Below, one piece after another: positions 1-7,600 of a stretch of DNA of 35,044 nt. The stretch is taken from NCBI GenBank assembly GCA_017940565.1, contig JAGAYH010000018.1, positions 1 to 35,044 of the forward strand. The letters are read 5' to 3'. Numbering within the stretch: position 1 is the first letter of the stretch; each line of letters opens with the position of its first letter. The translations under genes and the position numbers were made by a program. Below the pieces are notes generated by a model. It was not told where the DNA came from. It did no database searches and saw nothing but the letters and a program-made list of their open reading frames with translations. The DNA is from Bacteroidaceae bacterium. GTDB taxonomy: Bacteria > Bacteroidota > Bacteroidia > Bacteroidales > Bacteroidaceae.

Positions 1-1320
1 GGCTGTCTTGCTGAGGAAGAGCCCGGCATCTTTCGTGCTTAACAGGGTCAACTTGCCCGGGCCGGTAACGGTCATGTCAACTTCCGACTTTAGGGCCGTT
101 AACTCCTGATTGTTCAATGTCGCATCACCGGCAACATAGACGGTCAGTCCCTTGATCTTGTTTTCGATAATGCTATTGCCTTTATAGGTCTTGTCTCCAC
201 TGACGGTGAGCACGTTCTTCTTCGGACTGTAACTGAATGCGCCGTCGCCGAGAATGTCAGATTGGTTTTCCCCGGTTACCTGTTTGCCGCACACCCATAG
301 GTCATGGCGGGTGTTTAAGCCGTTTGAGTCAAAGGTGCAATTAATCATTGCTTCTTCACTCTGATAATAGTATATTTCCCCTTCTTCCCCATTCACATAA
401 ACAGTGATGTCTTCTTTGCTGGCAAAACTATAACCTTCTGTCGTCTTCAGTATCGCAACAAATTTATAGGTTTCACCATCTTTAAAAGCATCTCCTTCTT
501 TCATCTTAAACTGGCCGGCGTCCACAATCTTGTACCACTCTGCAATGGTTGCGTAATATTTATCACTTTTGGCCGTACACTTTGTCGAAACCACATTTCC
601 TGCGACCGGCTCAACCACGGTGAGATCCACCGTACTGACAGGCGTACGCTTGATATGCACTTCTTTGAGAGCCTTGCCGGTCGGGTTATATGCCGTTCCG
701 TTAGTACCGAAATATCCATTGGTGAAAACGCAGTTTTTCAGAACAGGTCTTGCCGATTGCTCATTGATTGCTGACCATGCATAGACATTTGATGTTTCGA
801 TATTGATTTCGCAATTGTCCAGGATAATCTCGGAAAAACCCATATTAAGAAAACCTACAGTGGAACCGCCATAAGATTTGATATTGATGGTGACGTCTTT
901 GATGGTCAGACTCGTATTGCCTCTTGATGATATTATCTGTCGATTTATCAAAGTCGGTTCCATCGTCAATGTGCCATCACCACAAATGGTATGTTTGCCG
1001 TTACCTTCAAAACGAATCCCTTCAGAAAAGAGACCATAGAATAGACATGCTCCGTCCACTTGGATGGTCAACGTGGGATTCACGTCCCCGTTAATATAAA
1101 TTATACGTGTATTTTGTGTGCCGACACTCGTATTACCTTCTCTTAAATGGAGCACATTATTCGTAGGATCATAGTACCATGATCCCTCTGAATTCTGCGA
1201 CTTATAATTGTCGGAATTGATTGGAATACCGAACATTTCAAAGCCATAGTCCGTGGCAGCCCGCACGCCCGAGGCCATGGCGACGAGCGCGGAAAACAAG
1301 ATTAAAAACGTCTTTCTCAT
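1..1320 (-). CDS. Secreted repeat-containing surface protein, 3' end missing
   Basis: An open frame of 440 codons runs from ATG at 1320 to the window edge without a stop, so the C-terminus lies outside. Residues 1-22 are a signal peptide (basic MRKTF, hydrophobic core, cut near VRAA). Two similar modules are visible: about residues 28-125 and about 345-440. Each has a short strand, a (Y/F)xYxPxxNVL motif, then a beta-rich stretch ending in a GxGxLT-like motif (CGDGTLTM, GPGKLTL). The part between (about 130-330) has beta-helix-like IxIxNCxI patterns (LDNCEINIE, LKNCVFTN). This style is common in secreted Bacteroidota and some Firmicutes proteins annotated as carbohydrate-binding or hypothetical. 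No catalytic motif is visible and function is unknown; surface adhesion or glycan binding is inference. Codon use is more AT-rich than the neighbours, as is common for surface proteins. Confidence 0.8.
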   Translation of the reverse strand, partial: MRKTFLILFSALVAMASGVRAATDYGFEMFGIPINSDNYKSQNSEGSWYYDPTNNVLHLREGNTSVGTQNTRIIYINGDVNPTLTIQVDGACLFYGLFSEGIRFEGNGKHTICGDGTLTMEPTLINRQIISSRGNTSLTIKDVTINIKSYGGSTVGFLNMGFSEIILDNCEINIETSNVYAWSAINEQSARPVLKNCVFTNGYFGTNGTAYNPTGKALKEVHIKRTPVSTVDLTVVEPVAGNVVSTKCTAKSDKYYATIAEWYKIVDAGQFKMKEGDAFKDGETYKFVAILKTTEGYSFASKEDITVYVNGEEGEIYYYQSEEAMINCTFDSNGLNTRHDLWVCGKQVTGENQSDILGDGAFSYSPKKNVLTVSGDKTYKGNSIIENKIKGLTVYVAGDATLNNQELTALKSEVDMTVTGPGKLTLLSTKDAGLFLSKTA

Positions 1321-1352
1321 AATGTAAAAAGTATTGAATGATGTATTTGCCA

Positions 1353-1360
1353 CAAAGATA
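1353..1360 (-). promoter_or_regulatory. -7 promoter box of the secreted repeat protein
   Basis: On the minus strand this reads TATCTTTG, a full match to the Bacteroidota -7 consensus TAnnTTTG, 32 nt upstream of the ATG at 1320. It implies a leader of about 28 nt. Confidence 0.7.
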
Positions 1361-1489
1361 AATATATTTTTACATATGTGTTCCGCCCCCCCGTTAATTT
1401 TCTGCCGAAAAACGGTGTTTTTTAGCAAAAAGGTGTTTTTGCGGGCAGAAGAACCCCCGTTTTTCCGCTTTCAGGAAGTTTTTTTTGCA

Positions 1490-1552
1490 CGAAAACGGAC
1501 TTGTAATTCACGAAAACGGATTTAGGCCGGACGAAAACGGATTTAGATTATC
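1490..1552 (+). repeat. 21-bp triplet array, locus A
   Basis: Three head-to-tail units start at 1490, 1511 and 1532, exactly 21 bp apart. They begin CGAAAACGGACTTG, CGAAAACGGATTTAGG and CGAAAACGGATTTAGA; the last six bases of each unit vary. The array points toward the GT2 gene and ends about 100 bp before its -7 box. Because the upstream gene is divergent, this copy cannot be a terminator of an upstream transcript in the same direction. Confidence 0.85.
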
Positions 1553-1629
1553 AGCTTTCCCGAAAAGGGGCCCGATGTCATTTTAGGGTAATTCTTTTTC
1601 GGCCCGACAGACGAATTTTGCCGGTTGCG

Positions 1630-1661
1630 TTTGCCTGTTCGCTCGGTTTGCCTTAAATTTG
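1630..1661 (+). promoter_or_regulatory. Promoter of the GT2 gene
   Basis: TTTG at 1630-1633 (the -33 box), a 20-bp spacer and TAAATTTG at 1654-1661 (the -7 box) fit the Bacteroidota promoter. The ATG follows only 8 nt after the box, so the mRNA should have almost no leader. Confidence 0.75.
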
Positions 1662-1669
1662 CAGTAATT

Positions 1670-2719
1670 ATGAAGTACAGTATCATTATTCCGGTCTATA
1701 ACCGTCCGGACGAGGTGGACGAACTCCTGGCCAGCCTCACGCGGCAGACAGAGCGCGACTTTGAAGTGGTCGTCGTGGAGGACGGCTCGTCGGTAAGGTG
1801 CGACGCCGTGGTGGCCAAGTATGAGGCCAGCCTGCCCGTGCGCTACCTGGAAAAGCCCAATTCAGGCCCCGGTCAGACACGCAACTACGGTGCGGAGCGT
1901 GCCGCAGGCGAATGGCTCATCATTCTCGATTCCGACTGCGTGTTGCCCGACGGTTACCTGGCCGCGGTGGAGGCTGAACTGGCCCGCGAGCCGGCCGATG
2001 CTTTCGGCGGTCCCGACCGGGCCCATGCCGACTTCACCCCGACGCAGAAGGCCATCAACTACGCCATGACGTCGTTTTTCACCACGGGCGGCATACGCGG
2101 CGGACGGAAGAAACTGGACAAATTCTTCCCCCGCAGTTTCAACATGGGCATCCGCCGCGAAGTCTATGAGGCCCTGGGCGGATTTTCTGCCATGCGTTTC
2201 GGCGAGGACATCGACCTGAGCCTGCGCATCTACAAGGGCGGCTACCGCTGCCGCCTCTTTCCTGAAGCCTGGGTGTGGCACAAGCGCCGCACCGACTTGC
2301 GGAAATTCTTCAAGCAGGTGCACAACAGCGGCATCGCCCGCATCAACCTGATGAAGCGCCATCCCGGGTCGCTGAAGTTGGTCCACCTGCTGCCTGCCGT
2401 GTTCACCGTGGGCGTGGCCGCCCTGCTGTGCCTGTTCTTGGCCGGACTGTACCTTTATATAATAGGTCCCGACCACATGAACCGGAGTTTCGGTTGGGCA
2501 TTGATGGAGCTGGGCCTACTGCCAATCGTGCTGTACGCGCTGATGTTGTTTGTCGATGCCTCCGTGCGCAACCGTAGCGTGGTGATAGGTCTGAAGTCCG
2601 TCGTCGCCTCGTTTGTGCAGCTGACGGGCTACGGCTCGGGCTTCCTCCGGGCCTGGTGGCGGCAGTGTGTGAGAGGCAAGGCCTCGTTTGAGGCGTTCAA
2701 AGATAACTTCTACAAGTGA
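1670..2719 (+). CDS. Family 2 glycosyltransferase, membrane-anchored
   Basis: 349 aa. The N-terminal GT-A domain (about residues 3-230) opens with IIIPVYNRPDEV, has the nucleotide-binding VEDGSS and the metal-binding motif LDSDC (D87, D89), and later GEDIDLSLRI, the usual GT2 (G/E)ED acceptor-side motif. Hydrophobic segments at about 245-270 and 280-305 suggest a C-terminal membrane anchor, with a short basic cytosolic tail. It probably adds a sugar to a lipid- or membrane-linked glycan using a nucleotide sugar; donor and acceptor cannot be read from sequence. ATG at 1670 was chosen because the promoter box ends 8 nt before it; an in-frame start at 1625 would lie upstream of the promoter. The stop overlaps the radC start (TGATG), so the two are probably translationally coupled. 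Confidence 0.88.
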   Translation: MKYSIIIPVYNRPDEVDELLASLTRQTERDFEVVVVEDGSSVRCDAVVAKYEASLPVRYLEKPNSGPGQTRNYGAERAAGEWLIILDSDCVLPDGYLAAVEAELAREPADAFGGPDRAHADFTPTQKAINYAMTSFFTTGGIRGGRKKLDKFFPRSFNMGIRREVYEALGGFSAMRFGEDIDLSLRIYKGGYRCRLFPEAWVWHKRRTDLRKFFKQVHNSGIARINLMKRHPGSLKLVHLLPAVFTVGVAALLCLFLAGLYLYIIGPDHMNRSFGWALMELGLLPIVLYALMLFVDASVRNRSVVIGLKSVVASFVQLTGYGSGFLRAWWRQCVRGKASFEAFKDNFYK

Positions 2720-3504
2720 TGAAACCGGGTGAAGACGAACTGGCCGGCCGCCGGCGTCTGCTGGAGCGGCTGGGCGAATTGCATGAAGAGCCGCCGGTGG
2801 AGCCTGCAGCGGCCCGCCGCGCGTCGATCAACGAGTGGAGCGAGGACAGCCGTCCGCGCGAGCGTTGTCTGAGCTTAGGGGCTTCGGCCCTGAGCAACGC
2901 CGAACTGCTGGCCATACTCATTCACTCGGGCACTCCGTCGCAGAACGCCGTGGAGCTGATGCGTGAGGTACTGGCCTCGTGCGACGACAGCCTGGACAAA
3001 CTGGGCGAACTGACCTACGACCAGCTGACGGCCTTCAAAGGCATCGGCCAGGCCAAGGCGGTGACGCTGATGGCCGCCTGCGAGTTCGGGCGCCGCCGCA
3101 TGGTGAAGGACGCGCGGCCGAAGGCGAAACTGGACAACTCGGACAAGGTGTTCCACACGTGCCTGAAATCGCTCTTCTGGGACAAGACGGAGGAGGAGTG
3201 CTGGGTGGTGCTGCTTAACCAGAGCCTCCATTTCATCTCGAAGGAATGTATCGGCACGGGGGGCCTGACATCGGTCAGCGCCGACATCCGCAAGGTGCTG
3301 AAACTGGCTCTGCTGAAGAACGCCACGGCTATTGTCCTGGCCCATAACCATCCGTCGGGGTCGCTCAAGCCTGGCGCGGTGGACGACACTACGACGCGCA
3401 ACCTGGGCGAGGCCTGCCGTGTGATGAACATCCGCCTGCTCGACCACCTGATAGTGCATGGCGACCGGTACTACAGCTATGCCGAGCAGGGCAGACTACC
3501 GTAA
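2719..3504 (+). CDS. radC: RadC-family JAB/MPN domain protein
   Basis: 261 aa, normal length. The N-terminal third has a helix-hairpin-helix-like region (LSNAELLAILIHSGT, then LTAFKGIGQAKA), and the C-terminal half is the JAB1/MPN+ (JAMM) domain with H209-x-H211 in AHNHPSG and downstream Asp residues in the VDDTTT stretch that supply the metal site. The family was once linked to DNA repair but its actual role is unsettled; a metal-dependent peptidase or nucleic-acid role has been proposed. The ATG at 2719 overlaps the GT2 stop by one base; a GTG codon just before it is less likely. Seventeen bases separate the stop from the next gene, so the genes are probably one transcript. Confidence 0.93.
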   Translation: MKPGEDELAGRRRLLERLGELHEEPPVEPAAARRASINEWSEDSRPRERCLSLGASALSNAELLAILIHSGTPSQNAVELMREVLASCDDSLDKLGELTYDQLTAFKGIGQAKAVTLMAACEFGRRRMVKDARPKAKLDNSDKVFHTCLKSLFWDKTEEECWVVLLNQSLHFISKECIGTGGLTSVSADIRKVLKLALLKNATAIVLAHNHPSGSLKPGAVDDTTTRNLGEACRVMNIRLLDHLIVHGDRYYSYAEQGRLP

Positions 3505-3521
3505 GAAACGTAAAAGAGAAT

Positions 3522-3845
3522 ATGGAAGAAAACAAGAAACTGCAGATTGAAGAGAGCATCGTCGAAGCCCTCAAAACGGTCTATGACCCCGAAATACCCG
3601 TGAACATCTACGATCTGGGCCTCATCTACAAGGTGGACTACCACGAGGAGGACGGCACGCTCGACGTGGACATGACGCTGACGGCCCCGGGCTGTCCGCT
3701 GGCCGACTACATCGTGGAGGACGTGCGCCAGAAACTGGTGGCCATCGAAGGCGTGACCTCGGCGGTGGTCAATCTGGTGTTTGAACCGGAGTGGACGCAG
3801 GACATGATGAGCGAGGAGGCCAAGGCCGACCTGGGATTTCTGTAA
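3522..3845 (+). CDS. MIP18/SufT-type metal-sulfur cluster assembly protein (DUF59)
   Basis: 107 aa, essentially one DUF59/MIP18 domain. Diagnostic motifs are VYDPEIPVNIYDLGLIY near the N-terminus and LTAPGCPLADYI with the conserved Cys; the C-terminal part has VVNLVFEPEWT. Relatives (SufT, PaaD, human MIP18/CIAO2) help mature Fe-S proteins. In Bacteroidota this small protein often occurs alone rather than inside a suf operon, as here. It sits 17 bp behind radC and 81 bp ahead of lpxH; the gap to lpxH holds a 21-bp array. Targets are unknown; the class I fumarase later in this window is one Fe-S enzyme in the cell, but no direct link is implied. Confidence 0.9.
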   Translation: MEENKKLQIEESIVEALKTVYDPEIPVNIYDLGLIYKVDYHEEDGTLDVDMTLTAPGCPLADYIVEDVRQKLVAIEGVTSAVVNLVFEPEWTQDMMSEEAKADLGFL

Positions 3846-3867
3846 CCGCCGGCAGGGCTCTGAAAGC

Positions 3868-3930
3868 CGAAAACGGATTTGGAACGGACGAAAACCGATT
3901 TAGTTCGCACGAAAACGCATATAGAAATGA
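3868..3930 (+). repeat. 21-bp triplet array, locus B, running into the lpxH start
   Basis: Units start at 3868, 3889 and 3910 with exact 21-bp spacing. They begin CGAAAACGGATTTGG, CGAAAACCGATTTAG and CGAAAACGCATATAG. The array begins 23 bp after the stop of the SufT-like gene, and the lpxH ATG (3927) is bases 18-20 of the third unit. No TAnnTTTG box is seen in the gap, so the array is probably transcribed as part of an intercistronic region. Confidence 0.85.
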
Positions 3931-4673
3931 AAAAAGTCTATTTCCTCAGCGACGCGCACCTCGGCTCATGGGCCATAGGCCGCTGGCGCGAGAATGAACG
4001 CCGGCTGGTGGCCTTTCTGGAGAGCATCCGCCACGAGGCCTCGGCCATTTATATACTCGGCGACCTGTTTGACTTCTGGCACGAGTACCGCTATGTGGTG
4101 CCCAAGGGCTACACACGCCTCCTGGGCAAGTTGGGCGAGTTGTGCGACCAGGGCGTGGAGGTGCATGTCTTCACCGGCAATCACGACCTCTGGTGCGGCG
4201 ACTATCTGGAGAAAGAATGTGGCGTGACACTGCACCGCGAGGCCCTGACGGTGAAACTGCAGGGCGTGAATCTCTTTATGGCCCACGGCGACGGCCTGGA
4301 CCGCACGGACAAGAAGTATCTGGCCCTGCGCTGGATGTTCCATAACCGCGTCTGCCAGCGCCTGTTCGCATCGATACATCCCCGCTGGGCCATGTGGTTC
4401 GGCTATACCTGGGCCAAACACAGCCGCAAGAAGCACGAGCAAGAGGAAGGCCATTTCGAAGGCCTGGAGAAGGAAGGCCTGGCCGTGTTCGCACGCCACT
4501 ACCTGAAGGACCATCCCGAGACCGATGCGTTTCTGTTCGGCCACTACCATGTGGAGGTGGACGAGATGCTGAGCCCCAAGACACGCTTCATCATCCTGGG
4601 CGAATGGATAAGCAAGTTTACCTACGTGGTGCTCGAAGAAGGGAAACTGACGATGAAAAATTATTCGGAATAA
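3927..4673 (+). CDS. lpxH: UDP-2,3-diacylglucosamine diphosphatase, LpxH type
   Basis: 248 aa. A calcineurin-like metallophosphoesterase with every metal motif: SDAHLG (D9, H11), GDLFDFW (D46), GNHD (85-87), AHGDG and FGHYH. The FDFWHEY sequence after GDL is typical of LpxH. It hydrolyses UDP-2,3-diacylglucosamine to lipid X plus UMP on the inner face of the inner membrane, in lipid A synthesis. ATG at 3927 is chosen because it gives the standard MKKVYFLSDAHLG start; the frame stays open upstream only through the 21-bp array and would need a non-ATG start. The next gene begins 6 bp after the stop, suggesting co-transcription with the macroglobulin. Confidence 0.9.
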   Translation: MKKVYFLSDAHLGSWAIGRWRENERRLVAFLESIRHEASAIYILGDLFDFWHEYRYVVPKGYTRLLGKLGELCDQGVEVHVFTGNHDLWCGDYLEKECGVTLHREALTVKLQGVNLFMAHGDGLDRTDKKYLALRWMFHNRVCQRLFASIHPRWAMWFGYTWAKHSRKKHEQEEGHFEGLEKEGLAVFARHYLKDHPETDAFLFGHYHVEVDEMLSPKTRFIILGEWISKFTYVVLEEGKLTMKNYSE

Positions 4674-4679
4674 ACAATC

Positions 4680-7600
4680 ATGAAAAACCTGCTGCTTAGT
4701 ATCATGCTCGCCCTGTTCCCGCTGGCGGGTTTTGCGCAGACGTATGCCGGCCTGTGGAAAGAGGTGGCGGCGTATCAACAGAAGGACCTGCCCAAAAGCG
4801 CGCTGCAGAGCGTGGACAAGATTGTGGCCCAGGCGCTCCGGCGCGGCGACGGCGGCCAACTGGTCAAAGCCGTTATGGTGAGACACCAACTGGCCGGCGA
4901 CATCTCGCCCGACAGTGCCAAGATGCTAATACCCCGTCTGGAATCGTATCTGGCCAAGGAAGAAAAGGCCGAAATGCAGGCAATCTATCATTCCGTGCTC
5001 GGCCGGCTTTATGCCTGCGAAAACCCGTGGCGCAATGAAGAAGCCGCCAAGCAAGCGGTGATGCACTACACCAGGTCGCTCGACCATGCAGCGCTGTTGG
5101 CAACGGTGAAGGCCGCCAAGTATGTGCCGCTGGTGGAAGTGGGAGAGGACAGCAGATATTATCGCCACGACCTGCTGCACGTCGTGATGAACAATATGTT
5201 TGATCTGAACAGGATGCACGATGCCTCGGAAGGTATAGACACGGTGCACATGAAAGCGTATCACAAGGCCATCGGCGTGTACCGCAGTCTGGGCAACCGC
5301 GACGGCGAACTGCTCATGATGCTCGACTCGGCCGAGACGGCACGCGTGTTTTACCGCGAAAGTCTGAGCCAGACTCTCGGCAAAGACTGCTTTACGGACC
5401 AGGCGCGGACACAGTTCTATGAATCGCTGCTGGCCCGCGACGGCGACTTGGAGACGGCAGTGGAAATCTATTGCAAACTGGCCGGGATACAACCTGTGGA
5501 GAACATTTACCGGTGGGCCAACGAGGGCATACGCCGCTTCCCTAAGTCGAAACGTACCAATTTCTTGCGCGACAGACTGGAGCAGATTGTCCAGCCACAA
5601 GTGAGCTTGATTCTGCCAAACCACGTTGCCTATCCTGGCGAAACCGACAGTGCCGAGGTGACAGGCCGCCATGTTTCGGGCGGCGTGCTCAAATTCTACC
5701 GCTTGCCCTACAAGGTCAATGACAAGGAACTGGAAACACTGTTTGACAACGAGGCAAAACTGAAACCTTTTCTGAAAAACGCCGTGGCAGAGTATCCTTT
5801 CACATTGCCCAAAGGCGCACCCTATGAAACAGTCAAGTGCAAGTTGAAAGTGGAGATGCCGCGCGAAGCCGGACTCTATTGTGCCGTATTAGAACCTTCG
5901 CCCGGTGAAAAACACCATTTCCCGAACGGGGAGAGAACCATCCTGATGCATGTTACACGTTTGTACATCATGCAGCTGGCCTTGCCCAACGGCCAGACGC
6001 GGGTGTTTGTCTGTGATTCCAAAACAGGCCATCCCGTTGCCGGCGTGCAGGTGCAATTGCGTTCTAGAGATAAAAAAAGGCCTGCCGTAAGCAATTATAC
6101 GACCGATGCCAATGGGGCTGCGCTGGTGCCTTCGATGGAATGGGGCTACGAAGTGTATGTCAAGACCGAAGCGGATGCCTATTGTCCGGCCGAAATGCTC
6201 TCACGCAGCTATGAGCGCCGGGTGTCGGAACCGACACGGAGTCGCGTGTTGCGGTTATATACCGACCGAGCCATCTATCGCCCCGGCCAGCAGGTACAGG
6301 TAGGCGGTATTATCTATGAGAAACGGGGTGACGAGGTGAAAGCCCTTGCAAACCAAAGTGTGAAGCTACGTTTTCTTGATGCCAATCATAAGGAATTGGC
6401 CAGCGAAACGGTGGTTTCGGATGAATATGGAACGTTGAAGAGCCAGCTGAAACTGCCCGAGAGCTGTCTGAACGGCATTTTCTTCATAGAATCTCAGTGG
6501 GGAACGGCCCATTACCGGGTGGAACAGTATAAGCGCCCCACATTCAAAGTGAGTCTGGAAGATGTGAAGACGGCATATCAGGCCGGCGACACCGTCCGTA
6601 TGGCAGGAACGGTAAAGACCTTCGCCGGCTTTGCCTTGCCTTCCACCCGTGTGGCTTTGGAGGTGACACGCCGTTATTCACCGTGGTGTTTCTATGGTAA
6701 CGGCAGAACACGCCAGTTGCTTCAAGACACGGTGCTGACTGATGCCGAGGGACGTTTCACCGTGCCTGTCTTTCTGGATATAGCAGAAACGGATGTACAT
6801 CCCCGAATCGCCCGTTTCTATACTTATCAGGTCGTGGCTGTGGCGATAGCTGAGAACGGCGAGAGCGAATCGGCAACGGCTAATCTCTATGCAGGAAACC
6901 GTGCCGTGTCCCTATCAACGACATTGCCGGACCGTTTGTGCAAAGAACTGTTGGATTCATGCCAACTGATTCAGCGCAATGCAGCCGGTATGCCGGTCGA
7001 GGGACTGGCACAGTATGACGTGTTGCGGGCGGGGAGTGTTGTGGCTTCGGGCACACTGCCCTTCAATAAGACTATAGCCTGCGACTGGCTTAAAACGTTG
7101 CCGTCGGGCGATTATCTGTTGCGTGTGAAGTCGGCCGACTATCCAGACTCGTTGCTTTGGTCAGAACAGAAGTTTGCTGTTTTTTCATTGGATGACAACC
7201 ATCCGGTGGGGGATGAGCCTTTACAAGTGTTCCAAACGGCAAGTGAGTTTGGGACAGACCCTGTCCGGGTACTCGTAGCCACCCCTCTGAAAGACGTGTG
7301 TCTCCACTATGACCTTTTCGCTAATGGCAAACTATTGGAAAGCCAAGTTATCGAGCTGTCCGATTCAGCATTTACTATCCCATACACCTATGCCAGTCAC
7401 TATGGCGATGGGTTATATGCCTTGTTTGCTTTCGTCAAGGCCGGGCAGTGTCATGTCCGTTCACTGACCATCACACGCCCTGTTCCTGACAAGGCGTTGG
7501 AATTGCGATGGAGCACGTTCCGCGACCGCTTGACTGCCGGCCAGGACGAGACATGGACACTCCAAGTGCTCAAAGACGGCAAGCCGGCTGAAGCTTCCGT

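Larger units (their letters stand above)
1321..1669. other. Divergent intergenic region with a 21-bp array
   Basis: This 349-bp gap separates the divergent secreted protein and GT2 genes. It holds both promoters, AT-rich homopolymer stretches (a C-run near 1386 and a T-run near 1479-1486), a weak inverted repeat TTCTGCC/GGCAGAA around 1399 and 1444, and a three-unit 21-bp array. A 63-codon frame at 1334-1525 overlaps the promoter and the array and is not believed. Confidence 0.7.

Noticed and set aside
1334-1525. 63-codon frame upstream of the GT2 gene
   Set aside because: It starts over the minus-strand promoter region, runs through homopolymers and the array, and resembles no protein.
1490-1552. 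21-bp arrays as CRISPR or as ordinary microsatellites
   Set aside because: There are no unique spacers and no cas genes; units are contiguous. Separate loci keep the same three-unit design, which is not expected from independent slippage.
3879-3926. N-terminal extensions of LpxH, TcdA and the flippase through the arrays
   Set aside because: The frames stay open because 21 is divisible by 3 and give TKTDL-type heptads, but they need non-ATG starts (LpxH, TcdA) or lie upstream of the promoter (flippase), and the families start at the chosen ATGs.
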